From assembly GCA_017849585.1 (NCBI GenBank), contig JAFIGT010000027.1, positions 1 through 64,000 of the forward strand: DNA of 64,000 bases. The letters are read 5' to 3'. A model generated the notes under the pieces. The model was not told where the DNA came from. It did no database searches and saw nothing but the letters and a program-made list of their open reading frames with translations. A program made the position numbers and the translations under genes. Each line of letters opens with the position of its first letter. Within the stretch, counting starts at the first letter, position 1. Positions 1 to 11,936 of the stretch are shown here, one piece after another. This stretch comes from Verrucomicrobium sp. (GTDB taxonomy: Bacteria; Verrucomicrobiota; Verrucomicrobiia; Methylacidiphilales; UBA1321).

Positions 1-110
1 CTGCCTCAGCAGGTAGACTATCTGCTCCTGGTTGTATCGCTTTCCTTTGCTGTTCATGGTTCGTTTGGCCTTTCTACGAACCCTCCTCACCCCTGCCAAT
101 TCCTAACTCT

Positions 111-192
111 CACCTGGTCCAGTTCTACGGGAGCAGGTCAACTGTAAATCTACTGGCTTACGCCTTCATAGGTTCGAATCCTATTCTGCCCA
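111..192 (+). pseudogene. Degenerate tRNA-Tyr remnant (3' part)
   Basis: A T-arm (ATAGG-TTCGAAT-CCTAT, 168-184) followed by TCTGCCC-A, a class II type variable arm and a CTGTAAA anticodon loop (GTA at 144-146) match the 3' two thirds of bacterial tRNA-Tyr. A partner for the TCTGCCC acceptor strand (GGGCAGA) is not found in the preceding 110 bases, and the anticodon stem has two mismatches (C139-T151, A140-C150). I therefore read it as a decayed copy or an integration scar, not a working tRNA. A functional but unusual tRNA starting before the window is less likely. Confidence 0.5.
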
Positions 193-501
193 CTCCCTTT
201 TCCCCGTTGCTTTCCTGATGAATCCGGTCGCGTTTCGAGTCGAGCGCTTTGTCGTGTCGACATGGCAGGGTTGCTTGGGCCGATTCGATTGGGTTAGGCG
301 CAAGAAGTCAGGAGTAATGCGGAAGTCAGGGGCATGAGGACTCCTGTGTAGATGGACGCGCCTGCGTGCGCGTAGGGCCGGGGTGTGTCAAGAATGCGGC
401 GGTGGAATCCGAAAAGGATCCGTTGGCTGCTGAAAAAGTCCCGTCTGGTGGTCGGGCGTCTGTTTCAGCAGCCGGTAAGTGTGTGGCGCTTGGGGGCGCG
501 T
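193..501. other. Intergenic, no gene seen
   Basis: The stretch between the tRNA remnant and the end of korB holds only out-of-frame reading of GC-rich DNA. No convincing terminator, promoter or RNA was recognised. Confidence 0.5.
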
Positions 502-1452
502 TTATTTCATGCGGTCGAAGGTCGACTGGAGGATGTCGAGGTCGCTTTTGCCGGTGAGTTTTTCTCGGGTGGCATCGATCCACTTTTTCTCGAGTTGATT
601 CTTCGTGGGGCGGTCGACGTCGTAGAAGACGCCGAAGAGGCCGGGGAAGGGTTCGTTGGCGAGTTTGAAGGCGGCCACTTCGTCGGTGACGTCGTGACGG
701 GCTTCATCCTCGGCGGTGCCGTCCCATTTCTTTTCGTCGATGAGGTTGAAGGTGCCGCCTTTGCGGGGGTTGGCGGCATCAAAGGCGCCGGGGTAGAATT
801 CGACGCATTCGGAGAGGCATTCGATGACGGCGAAGCCGTTGTGCTCCATGCCGCGTTCCATCATCTGGATCATGTGCGCGGGATTGGTGGCGTGGGTGCG
901 GGCGATGAAGGTTGCGCCGTTGGCGATGAGTTTCTTGATCGGGTTGACGGGGCGGTCGATCGCGCCGGTCGGGTCGGTCTTGGATTTGTAACCGATGGGC
1001 GAGGTGGGGGAGGTTTGTTTCTTGGTCAGGCCATAGACGAAGTTGTCCATGATGACGTACATGAGTTTGATGTTCTTGCGGGCGCCGTGGTCGAGGTGGT
1101 TGCCGCCGATGGAGTAGCCATCGCCGTCGCCGCCGAACACGAAGACGTGCAGGTCGGGCCGGGAGAGGCTGACGCCGGACGAGAACGGCACCGCGCGGCC
1201 GTGGATGAAGTGGGCGCCGTGGCCGTTGACGAAGTAGGGGAAGCGCGACGAGCAGCCGATGCCCGCGAGCGTGACGATATTCTCGTGCGGGAGATTTTTC
1301 TTTTCGAGGGTTTTGTAGAAGCTGGAGAGTACGGCGAAGTCGCCGCAGCCGGGGCACCAGGTGGGGTGGTCGGCGGTGAGGGCTTTCTTCGTCAGCTTGT
1401 CGGGTTGCGCGGGCGTTTGGGCGGAGGCGGGGGTGGACGTTTCGGCGGACAT
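502..1452 (-). CDS. korB: 2-oxoacid:ferredoxin oxidoreductase, beta subunit
   Basis: This is the thiamine-pyrophosphate-binding beta subunit of a KorAB-type enzyme, which oxidatively decarboxylates a 2-oxoacid (2-oxoglutarate is the usual KorAB substrate) to the acyl-CoA with ferredoxin reduction in the cytoplasm. Visible family motifs are WCPGCGD (residues 32-38), GIGCSSRFPYF, HGRA and the TPP site FGGDGDGYSIGGNH (about residue 107). The length of 316 aa fits the family. I chose ATG at 1452, which has GGAGA about 9 bases upstream. A TTG five codons earlier touches the korA stop and is less likely. It lies 15 bases after korA, so the two are one operon. Whether 2-oxoglutarate or another oxoacid is used cannot be decided here. 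Confidence 0.92.
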   Translation of the reverse strand: MSAETSTPASAQTPAQPDKLTKKALTADHPTWCPGCGDFAVLSSFYKTLEKKNLPHENIVTLAGIGCSSRFPYFVNGHGAHFIHGRAVPFSSGVSLSRPDLHVFVFGGDGDGYSIGGNHLDHGARKNIKLMYVIMDNFVYGLTKKQTSPTSPIGYKSKTDPTGAIDRPVNPIKKLIANGATFIARTHATNPAHMIQMMERGMEHNGFAVIECLSECVEFYPGAFDAANPRKGGTFNLIDEKKWDGTAEDEARHDVTDEVAAFKLANEPFPGLFGVFYDVDRPTKNQLEKKWIDATREKLTGKSDLDILQSTFDRMK

Positions 1453-1467
1453 GATCGTGTTCTCCAA

Positions 1468-3321
1468 TTAGCGTTTGATCAGGGCGGTTTCGAGGCTGGC
1501 CTTGGTGCGGTCGAGGATTTCGCGCACCTTGTAGTTCAAGCCGTCGGTCTTGGTGACGCTCTGGATCTTGGGGTTGCAGTAGCGGGCGCGGAGGATGCTG
1601 GCGAGTTGGCCGTAGCCGTAGACGCCTTCATCGTTCATTTCCACGACGAGCACATGGTTGAAGCCTTCGAAGATTTTTTCGAGGCCATTGGGGAGCGGGT
1701 GGATGTGACGGAGGTGGATCGAGGAGACGCTGTCTCCGGCGGCGCGGGATTTGTCGACGGCTTCGCGGATGGGGCCGTAGGTGGAGCCCCAGCCCACGAG
1801 GAGGATATTGCCTTCGCTCGGGCCGTAGACTTCCGGCACGGGAATTTCTTCCGCCAGAACGCGCAGTTTGTTGCGGCGCTTGGCGGTCATCGCGAGGTGA
1901 AGCTTCGGGCTGCCCGTGGGGTGGCCGAGTTCGTCGTGCTCCAATCCGGTGATGAGGGGGTACTGACCCTCGGGGATCTTCGATCCGGGAGGTGCATGCT
2001 GCGTGATCTTTTCGAGCGGGTAGGGCTTGAAGTTGGGTTCGCGCGGCGAGAGATCGAGTTGCGGATTGATCATCAATTCCTTCAGGTTCGGCTCTTCGAA
2101 GGCTTCGATGCGGGTGGCCAGCGAGGCGTCGCTGAGGATGAAGACGGGTGTGCTGTATTTGCGGGCGATGCGGGCCGCTTCGATGGCGATGTAGAAACAG
2201 TCTTCCACCGATTGCGGGGCGAGCACCACGCGGGGGCTGTCGCCGTGGCCGCCAAAGATGGCCTGGTTCAAATCGCTCTGTTCGACGTTGGTCGGCAAAC
2301 CGGTGCTGGGACCGCCGCGCTGGATATTCACGACAATCAGTGGCATTTCCGCCATGGAGGCCCAACCGATGGCTTCGGTCTTCAACGAGATGCCGGGACC
2401 GGAGCTGCCGGTGATGGCGGTGTGTCCGGCGAAGGCAAAACCAAGAGCCATGGAGACGGAGGCGAGTTCGTCTTCGCATTGCACGAAAAGTCCGCCGTAT
2501 TTGGGGAGCTCGCTGCGGAGGGTCTCCATGATTGTCGTCCAAGGGGTGATCGGGTAGGCGGCGCCGTAGCGGACGCCACCGGCGATGAGGCCGTAAGCGA
2601 TGGCCTGGTTGCCGTCCATGGTGACCTGCGGGCGGGAGCCGGGTTTGGATTCGGCGCTTTCAAATTTGTAGAGGTCGATGATGTTGCCAACCGGGTAGGC
2701 ATAGCCGGCATGGAAGGCCATCAGGGAGTTGTTGACCACGCTGGGGTCTTTGCGACCGAAACGTTCCGCCATGAGCTTTTCCAGCTTGGCGACATCGAGG
2801 TCAAAGATCTTGGCGAGGAGGCCGAGTACGAAGATGTTCTTGCCTTTGTCCTTGGCGGTGCCGCCGAGTGCCTCGACGGTGAGGCCGGTCATGGGGACGC
2901 CGACGTAGATGTAGTTCTTGTCGTTGAGGTCGGGTTGGACATGGTCGGAATCGTAGAGAAGGATGCCGCCCTTTTTGAGGAAGTTGATGTGATCTTTGTA
3001 GCTGTGCTGATAGAACGCGACGAGGAAGTCGGCCTCGTCACCAGCGGAGAGGACTTCGCCCGAGCCAATGCGGACTTGGAAGATGGAGGGGCCGCCCGAG
3101 ATGGTGGAGGGAATGGTCATGTAGGTCATGACCTCCTGGGCGCTGCGGCCTGCGAGGCGGGCGAGAAATCCGCCGATGGCTTGAATACCGTCCTGAGAGT
3201 TACCCGCGAGGCGGATGACGGCGTCATTGATAAGCTGCTGACGTTTCACGGCGCGCTCGTCTGTGGCGATGGGCGAAGACGACGAAGGGGACGTTGGAGC
3301 ACCAACTGGAGCATTATTCAT
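1468..3321 (-). CDS. korA: 2-oxoacid:ferredoxin oxidoreductase, fused gamma-alpha subunit
   Basis: This is the partner of the downstream beta subunit. The N-terminal part (about residues 30-215) is the gamma domain with the GRSAQEVMTYMTIPSTISGGPSIF-like region. From about residue 235 it is the alpha pyrimidine-binding domain with the GVRYGAAYPITPWT motif and GSSGPGISLKTEAIGWA. The C-terminal part (about 500-600) is the transketolase-C-like domain. The gamma-alpha fusion of about 617 aa is the normal KorA architecture. ATG at 3321 (MNNAP) is preferred over an in-frame TTG 14 codons upstream. Ser- and Pro-rich residues at the N-terminus are probably a linker. Confidence 0.9.
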   Translation of the reverse strand: MNNAPVGAPTSPSSSSPIATDERAVKRQQLINDAVIRLAGNSQDGIQAIGGFLARLAGRSAQEVMTYMTIPSTISGGPSIFQVRIGSGEVLSAGDEADFLVAFYQHSYKDHINFLKKGGILLYDSDHVQPDLNDKNYIYVGVPMTGLTVEALGGTAKDKGKNIFVLGLLAKIFDLDVAKLEKLMAERFGRKDPSVVNNSLMAFHAGYAYPVGNIIDLYKFESAESKPGSRPQVTMDGNQAIAYGLIAGGVRYGAAYPITPWTTIMETLRSELPKYGGLFVQCEDELASVSMALGFAFAGHTAITGSSGPGISLKTEAIGWASMAEMPLIVVNIQRGGPSTGLPTNVEQSDLNQAIFGGHGDSPRVVLAPQSVEDCFYIAIEAARIARKYSTPVFILSDASLATRIEAFEEPNLKELMINPQLDLSPREPNFKPYPLEKITQHAPPGSKIPEGQYPLITGLEHDELGHPTGSPKLHLAMTAKRRNKLRVLAEEIPVPEVYGPSEGNILLVGWGSTYGPIREAVDKSRAAGDSVSSIHLRHIHPLPNGLEKIFEGFNHVLVVEMNDEGVYGYGQLASILRARYCNPKIQSVTKTDGLNYKVREILDRTKASLETALIKR

Positions 3322-3550
3322 AGGTGGTAAGGTGTAGGATATACCTATCGGCAGGAAAGTCAAATGGATTGCGTGTTATAAGTCGCTGTTTGGCAACATT
3401 TTAGAAGAATGTCTTGTCTGGGCTTGGTTTTTCATAAGTAGGTCTAATAATATTAAATTTCAAACTTATCAATGGCAACAGGTTAGACGATGCTCGATTT
3501 TGCTGCGGCGAGCGGTGTTTTTTGCGGTGCGCGCATTCAGTGTGCGCCTG

Positions 3551-4783
3551 CTAGTCGTCGTCGGATTCGGTTTCAATGTCGGGGATGCGGTTGAACGCGA
3601 TGCGCATTGGGGCGGCTTGAAGTGCGGTATGGGCGCCGCCGAAGTAGACGGTGTTTTTGCCGTAGAGTGTATTGAGTTTATCGACGACGGCATTGAGTGC
3701 GGGGCGGGCCTTGCCTTCACCGAAGAGGGGGAGGGTGCGACAATGGATGTCGGTGAGACCGAGTAAATAAACGCCTACTTGTATCGGGGCGCCGGGAGGC
3801 CGGGAGGGGCGTTGTTGCCAGAGTGTTTCCATCACGCGGAGAAATTCGATGGTGTCCTGCGTTTCCTGAAAATGCATCTCCTGATGCCAGCCGTCGTTGC
3901 CGCCGGTGTACTTGAGGTAGATGCCCATCGCGCCGGCGAGGTAGCCGTCCTTGCGCAGGCGCATGGCCGCTTTTTGCAGTAGCCGGTTAAGCACCGAGTA
4001 AGCGTCCGCATCGTTGCGCAGTTCGGGTGCGAGAACGTGTGAGTGGCTGATGGAACTTTTCTGGGTCGGGGGAGAATAGACCACTTCGCCGCGGAGCTTG
4101 GCGTGCAGCCGTTCGCCTTCGATGCTGCCCCATGCGCGGCGCAAGGTGGCGGCCGAGGCGGTGCAGAGAGCTTCGACCGTGCAGATGCCGTGCTGTCGCA
4201 GCCGCGCTTCCATGTTGCGGCCGATGCCGCAGAAATCGCGCAGTTCGAGGGGGTAAAGACACTGGGGCAGATCGTGCGATTCGATGATGACGAGGCCGTC
4301 GGGCTTTTGCATGTCCGAGGCGGTTTTGGCCAGGAAATCATTCGGCGCGATGCCGATGGAGCACTTCATCCATGGGCCCACACGGCTGGCGATGGTGGCC
4401 TTGACCTGATGCGCGAGGGCGAGGGCTTTCTCGCGTTGTTGAAAAGGACCGTTGAGGGCGCAGGCCATTTCGTCGATGGACTGGATGGAGGAGACGGGCA
4501 GGACGGAGTCGACGGCTGCAACGAGATCGTTGTGATAACGCACGTAGATTTCCGGGCGGGCTTCCACAATGCGGATACGCGGGCAGAGTTTGCGCGCGTC
4601 GTGGACGAGCGTGCCGGTTTTGACCCCAAATTTCTTGGCCTCGTAACTGGCGGCAATGCAGCAGGTGGTTTCGGAGAGGACGGGGACAACGCCGACAGGC
4701 CGGTTGCGCAGCTCGGGCCTCGTCTGTTGTTCGACGGAGGCGAAGTAGGAATTGAAATCGACGAAAAGACTGCGCAACGGCAT
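3551..4783 (-). CDS. Y-family DNA polymerase (DinB/UmuC-like)
   Basis: This is a translesion DNA polymerase of the ImpB/MucB/SamB family. The palm begins with FVDFNSYFASVEQ (residues 7-19), which carries the first metal-binding Asp, and the SIDE motif (QSIDEMA, about residues 100-106) supplies the second acidic pair. SETTCCIAASYEAKKFGVKTG matches the finger region. A helix-hairpin-helix (DFCGIGRNMEARLRQHGI) follows, then a little-finger-like C-terminus with an acidic ESDDD tail. At 410 aa the length is typical. Some relatives are labelled 'ImpB type VI secretion', which is a naming error. A perfect 20-bp dyad sits 36 bases upstream of the start (4819-4838) and may be a damage-response operator. 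Confidence 0.85.
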   Translation of the reverse strand: MPLRSLFVDFNSYFASVEQQTRPELRNRPVGVVPVLSETTCCIAASYEAKKFGVKTGTLVHDARKLCPRIRIVEARPEIYVRYHNDLVAAVDSVLPVSSIQSIDEMACALNGPFQQREKALALAHQVKATIASRVGPWMKCSIGIAPNDFLAKTASDMQKPDGLVIIESHDLPQCLYPLELRDFCGIGRNMEARLRQHGICTVEALCTASAATLRRAWGSIEGERLHAKLRGEVVYSPPTQKSSISHSHVLAPELRNDADAYSVLNRLLQKAAMRLRKDGYLAGAMGIYLKYTGGNDGWHQEMHFQETQDTIEFLRVMETLWQQRPSRPPGAPIQVGVYLLGLTDIHCRTLPLFGEGKARPALNAVVDKLNTLYGKNTVYFGGAHTALQAAPMRIAFNRIPDIETESDDD

Positions 4784-4818
4784 GAGGCCATTTTGAAACG
4801 GTGGCGGTGGAAATCAAG

Positions 4819-4838
4819 AATTATACCTCTGTATAATT
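4819..4838. promoter_or_regulatory. Perfect 20-bp dyad upstream of the Y-family polymerase
   Basis: AATTATAC-CTCT-GTATAATT is a perfect 8-bp inverted repeat. A second dyad, AATTGT-A-ACAATT (4835-4847), overlaps its right end. It lies between the polymerase (minus) and the dehydrogenase (plus) starts, where an operator is expected. The binding protein is unknown. A LexA-like repressor is one guess based only on the target gene. Confidence 0.5.
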
Positions 4839-4896
4839 GTAACAATTTTTCGCCATCATTTGACCCGGAAAGCGGGGGCTCTAGAATAGAAGAATC

Positions 4897-5907
4897 ATGA
4901 AGGCAATTGGCTACCAACGTTCTCTTCCCATTGAAGACCCGCAATCTCTGGTCGATTTTACAGCGGAGGTTCCCCAACCGGGAGCGCGTGATTTGCTGGT
5001 GCGGGTGCAGGCGGTCTCGGTGAATCCGGTGGATACCAAGGTGCGCGTGCGCAAAACGCCTCCGGCGGGGGAGTATCAAATTCTGGGTTGGGATGCGGTC
5101 GGCGTAGTGGAGGCGGTGGGTGCGGAGGTGATGTTGTTCAAGCCGGGGGATGCGGTTTTTTATGCGGGCTCGATTGTACGCCCCGGAACCAACGCGGAAT
5201 TTCATCTGGTCGACGAGCGGATCGTCGGTCGCAAGCCGAAATCGCTCAGCGTGGCGCAGGCGGCGGCGATGCCGTTGACCACGATCACGGCATGGGAACT
5301 TTTGTTCGACCGCTTTCAGGTTGGCCGGGCGAGTGCAACCTCGGGGGCATTGCTCATTGCCGGTGGCGCGGGCGGGGTGGGGTCGATGTTGATTCAATTG
5401 GCACGGCAACTGACCTCCCTGACGGTCATTGCGACCGCTTCCCGTGCGGAATCGCGGCAATGGTGTCTGGATTTGGGAGCGCATCATGTGGTTGATCATT
5501 CGCAGCCGCTGGCGCCCCAGCTCAAGGAGATTGGTTTTTCCACCGTGCCGCTGATTGCCAGTCTGACCGGGACGGAAAAGAATTATCCGGGCTTGGTCGA
5601 GGTGCTGGCGCCGCAGGGGAAGTTCGGCCTCATCGACGATCCGAAGATGCTCGATGTGACGTTGCTCAAACAAAAGAGTGGATCACTTCACTGGGAGTTC
5701 ATGTACACGCGGTCCATGTTCGGCACGGCGGATATTCAGGCGCAACACCGCTTGCTCAATGAGGTCGCCGATCTGGTCGATGCGGGAAAGTTGCGTTCCA
5801 CCTTGACGCGGGAATTGGGAGCGATCAATGCCGTCAATTTGCGCGAGGCCCATCGCGAAATCGAAAGCGGGCGCACGATTGGGAAGATTGTGCTGGAAGG
5901 ATTTTAG
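4897..5907 (+). CDS. Zinc-type alcohol dehydrogenase / NADPH:quinone reductase-like protein
   Basis: This medium-chain dehydrogenase (MDR superfamily) probably reduces a quinone or enone with NADPH. The GroES-like N-terminal domain has SVNPVDTKVR and GWDAVGVVEAVG. The Rossmann domain has the cofactor loop AGGAGGVGS (about residues 156-164). The sequence follows the subfamily often annotated 'zinc-binding alcohol dehydrogenase family' (YdfJ-like), although catalytic zinc ligands are not obvious. The 336-aa length is normal. It is monocistronic and divergent from the polymerase gene. Confidence 0.85.
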   Translation: MKAIGYQRSLPIEDPQSLVDFTAEVPQPGARDLLVRVQAVSVNPVDTKVRVRKTPPAGEYQILGWDAVGVVEAVGAEVMLFKPGDAVFYAGSIVRPGTNAEFHLVDERIVGRKPKSLSVAQAAAMPLTTITAWELLFDRFQVGRASATSGALLIAGGAGGVGSMLIQLARQLTSLTVIATASRAESRQWCLDLGAHHVVDHSQPLAPQLKEIGFSTVPLIASLTGTEKNYPGLVEVLAPQGKFGLIDDPKMLDVTLLKQKSGSLHWEFMYTRSMFGTADIQAQHRLLNEVADLVDAGKLRSTLTRELGAINAVNLREAHREIESGRTIGKIVLEGF

Positions 5908-5921
5908 CGGCACTCAATCCA

Positions 5922-6728
5922 CTATCCGCTTCGTCGATAAGCGAGTGGCGGGACGCCGGTCTTTTGCTTGAACTGGCGGCTGAAGAAATAGACGTCGGCG
6001 TAGTCGAGCCGCTCGGCGATTTCGCCAATACTGAGCGGTGTTTCCCGAAGCAGATGCCGCGCGCGGGCGAGTCGTGTTTCCACGAGAAAATCGAGCGGAC
6101 TCTGCCCTGTGGTTTTTTTGAACAAGCGCGAGAAATGACCCGCGCTCATATGCATTTCCGTCGCCAGCGCCGCCACAGTGGGGAGCCGTTCCGAGCTGGA
6201 ACGAATGCGGGCGGTGAGGGCGGCGATGCCGGATGCGGGTGCTGGAGCGGCGTGGCTGCCGAGAACCGGACGTTGCAGAAGATCTTGCAATAATCCCCGC
6301 AGGAGATCCTCGCCCAGCCGGGGGTGGGTGGGAAAGAGTTCCACAATGCGGCGCGTTACGACATCGAAGTAATCGGGATCGCTGATCTCGAAAAATTCTG
6401 GCCACTGGCGCGCGAGCAGGGAGGTCATTTTCTTTCCGGTGCGGACGGTGTGCACGTCGAAGTGGATATAGGTGATGCCCAGTGGATGGCCTTCATCATG
6501 GCCGGCATCGTAAATGCCACCGGGTCGCATCAATGCGCAAAAGCCGGGGAGCAGGGTGAATTGTCGATCCCGGGTTTTCATCCAGCCGCGACCTTTCCAG
6601 ACGAACCATAACTCCAGATCGGGCAGTCGCAGGGAAGCATCGCGCTCGCGACCCCAGCCCGGGCCGCAACCCATGCGCCCGCAAGGATCGTTTAAATGGA
6701 GGGTGTGGATCTTGGGGTTAAATGTCAT
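5922..6728 (-). CDS. AraC-family transcriptional regulator
   Basis: The C-terminal 100 residues hold the double helix-turn-helix of AraC/XylS proteins (MSAGHFSRLFKKTTGQSP and IGEIAERLDYADVYFFSRQFKQKTG). The N-terminal 150 residues look like a cupin-type ligand-binding domain (LPDLELWFVWKGRGW, FCALMRPGG). The protein is 268 aa. It is transcribed divergently from the FAD-dependent oxidoreductase at 6808 and probably controls it and itself from the 79-bp shared region. A sugar or sugar-acid effector is inferred only from the surrounding carbohydrate genes. Confidence 0.88.
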   Translation of the reverse strand: MTFNPKIHTLHLNDPCGRMGCGPGWGRERDASLRLPDLELWFVWKGRGWMKTRDRQFTLLPGFCALMRPGGIYDAGHDEGHPLGITYIHFDVHTVRTGKKMTSLLARQWPEFFEISDPDYFDVVTRRIVELFPTHPRLGEDLLRGLLQDLLQRPVLGSHAAPAPASGIAALTARIRSSSERLPTVAALATEMHMSAGHFSRLFKKTTGQSPLDFLVETRLARARHLLRETPLSIGEIAERLDYADVYFFSRQFKQKTGVPPLAYRRSG

Positions 6729-6735
6729 AAAAACA

Positions 6736-6754
6736 CAAATAAACGTGCAAATAA
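6736..6754. promoter_or_regulatory. CAAATAA direct repeats in the AraC / oxidoreductase divergent region
   Basis: CAAATAA occurs at 6736-6742 and again at 6748-6754, 12 bp apart, in the AT-rich divergent region. AraC-family proteins bind tandem half-sites, so this is a plausible but short operator. Confidence 0.3.
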
Positions 6755-6807
6755 TCCATTTAATTCGAAGTAAATGAAATTAAACTGAATGAAGGAACAC
6801 AAATACG

Positions 6808-8613
6808 ATGAATGCGATTCCGTTAAAAAACAAGGTGAAACTGAAAACGCTTCAAGCTGACTTTGTCGTTGTTGGCGGTGGCATGGCGGGCGTGAGTGCG
6901 GCACTGGCGGCGGCCCGCAATGGGCTGCGCGTGGTATTGATCCAGGATCGTTCCATGCTGGGCGGTAACGCGTCGAGCGAAGTGAAGATGCATATCGTCG
7001 GCGCGGATTGCCACGGTGGCAAGCGCGGGCTCCGCGAGTCGGGACTCATCGAGGAATTGCGATTGGAAGACGCGATGCGCAATCCGCACCGAAGTTATTC
7101 GCAATGGGATTTATTACTTTACGAGAAGGTGACGCTGGAGCCGAACATCACTCTGCTGCTGGATACAGCATGCATCGGTTGCACGGTTGAGGGAAAAGAG
7201 ATTCGCAGTGTGACGGCGCTGAAAAATTCGACGGAGGAGCAATTCGAAATCACGGCGATGTTCTTTGCCGATTGTTCGGGGGACTCGCGGTTGGGTTATG
7301 AAGCGGGTGCGGACTACACGGTGGGGCGTGAAAGCAAGGCGGAGTACGGCGAAAGTCTTGCGCAGGAAAAAGCAGACCGCTGGACGTTGGGAAGTTCCAT
7401 TTTGATCACGGGTCGCGAGCATGCCACGCCGCAGCCGTTTCGCGCGCCGAGCTGGATTCGTAAATTTACCAAAGCCGATTTTAAGCATCGCCCGATTCAC
7501 AGCTACGAATATGGCTATTGGTGGTTCGAGTGGGGCGGTCAGTTGGATACAATTGCGGATAACGAGCCGATTCGTCACGAATTGCTGCGTATCGCACTTG
7601 GGGTCTGGGATTACGTCAAGAATTCGGGCGATCATCCGGCGGCGGCCAATTGGGCGCTCGACTGGGTGGGATCGATTCCGGCGAAGCGCGAATCGCGGCG
7701 ATTACTCGGACCGCACATTTTGACGCAACACGATGTGCTGGGGGGGCGTCTCTTTGCGGACGCCGTGGCGTACGGGGGATGGGCGATTGATATTCACCCG
7801 CCGCAGGGAGTGGACGTACCGGACGAGCCGCCGTACACGCCGACGCATCTCGATAAAATCTACACGATTCCGTTTGGATCGCTCTATTCGCGTAATATAC
7901 CGAATCTCCTTTTTGCGGGACGTAATATCAGTGCGACGCACGTGGCATTTGCCAGTACGCGGGTGATGGCCACGTGTTCCGTGATGGGACAGGCCATTGG
8001 CACGGCGGCGGCGCTGGCGGTCGAGCAGGGGGTGACTCTGGCGGAACTGAATCGCGAGGAACGGGTGAAGTCCTTGCAGCAGCGGTTGATCAAAGACGAT
8101 GCGTATTTGCCGAACCTTCGGAACGAGGCGGTGCTTCAATTGACGAAGCAAGGCGACGTGAAAGCCTCGTCGAGCCGGGAGGGATTTGGCGCGGATCTCG
8201 TACTGGATGGAGTGAGTCGTGATCTGATAGGTTCTTTTGGTCCGTGGGCGGATGGAAAGCCGCACCACTGGGAGTCAACGGAGTTGCCCGCCTGGCTGGA
8301 ATTGCGCTTCGATGAGCCGAAGGAAGTGAGCGAGATTCACCTGACCTTCGATAGCGGCATCCTGCAACGCGAGTTGATGTTGACGCCGAGCGATCACCAC
8401 ACGAAGCAGGGGATACGCGGGCCGCAACCGGAATTGATCAAGTCGTACGAAATTCTAGTCGACGGCAAGGTGATTGCGACCGAGACGGATAATTACCTCC
8501 GCAAGCGCGTGCACCGGTTGGAGTCACCGATCAAAGTGAAGACTTTGCGGATCGTGGCGAAAGAAACGCACGGTGCGACGAGCGCGCGGCTGTTTGAGAT
8601 CGCGGTGTATTGA
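6808..8613 (+). CDS. FAD-dependent oxidoreductase (FAD_oxidored family) with C-terminal beta-sandwich
   Basis: The N-terminus carries an FAD dinucleotide-binding motif VVGGGMAGVSAALAAARNG, then DRSMLGGNASSEVKMHIVGAD, which is the hallmark of the PF12831 family found in carbohydrate-utilisation clusters of Verrucomicrobiota and Planctomycetes. The second FAD contact is NLLFAGRNISATHVAFASTRVMATC (about residues 370-395). The last 130 residues (LPAWLELRFDEPKEVSEIHLTFDS) look like a discoidin-type carbohydrate-binding sandwich. No signal peptide is seen. The substrate is unknown; sugar or sugar-alcohol oxidation is an inference from context. A strong bidirectional terminator follows. Confidence 0.82.
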   Translation: MNAIPLKNKVKLKTLQADFVVVGGGMAGVSAALAAARNGLRVVLIQDRSMLGGNASSEVKMHIVGADCHGGKRGLRESGLIEELRLEDAMRNPHRSYSQWDLLLYEKVTLEPNITLLLDTACIGCTVEGKEIRSVTALKNSTEEQFEITAMFFADCSGDSRLGYEAGADYTVGRESKAEYGESLAQEKADRWTLGSSILITGREHATPQPFRAPSWIRKFTKADFKHRPIHSYEYGYWWFEWGGQLDTIADNEPIRHELLRIALGVWDYVKNSGDHPAAANWALDWVGSIPAKRESRRLLGPHILTQHDVLGGRLFADAVAYGGWAIDIHPPQGVDVPDEPPYTPTHLDKIYTIPFGSLYSRNIPNLLFAGRNISATHVAFASTRVMATCSVMGQAIGTAAALAVEQGVTLAELNREERVKSLQQRLIKDDAYLPNLRNEAVLQLTKQGDVKASSSREGFGADLVLDGVSRDLIGSFGPWADGKPHHWESTELPAWLELRFDEPKEVSEIHLTFDSGILQRELMLTPSDHHTKQGIRGPQPELIKSYEILVDGKVIATETDNYLRKRVHRLESPIKVKTLRIVAKETHGATSARLFEIAVY

Positions 8614-8635
8614 GTGGGACGACGATCTGTGAAAT

Positions 8636-8672
8636 AAAAAACCGGCGGCAGCGTCAAGCTCCCGCCGGTTTT
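8636..8672. terminator. Bidirectional intrinsic terminator
   Basis: AAAACCGGCGG and CCGCCGGTTTT form an 11-bp stem around a 14-base loop, flanked by A-rich and T-rich ends. It sits between the convergent oxidoreductase and GH2 genes and can stop transcription in both directions. Confidence 0.85.
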
Positions 8673-8686
8673 ATTGTCGAGTCCGC

Positions 8687-11854
<3,168 letters not shown>

Positions 11855-11936
11855 CTATTCTCTTGGCTATACCGCCCGTAAGTCAGATGTCACTCTGAAC
11901 TTTCAGGAGGTATTGCGGGGAAGTGGGGGGGGATGC

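Noticed and set aside
385-3330. A 981-codon open frame on the plus strand over korB and korA
   Set aside because: It is Gly/Val/Ala/Asp-rich, antisense to two clear enzyme genes, and is a by-product of their GC-rich codon use.
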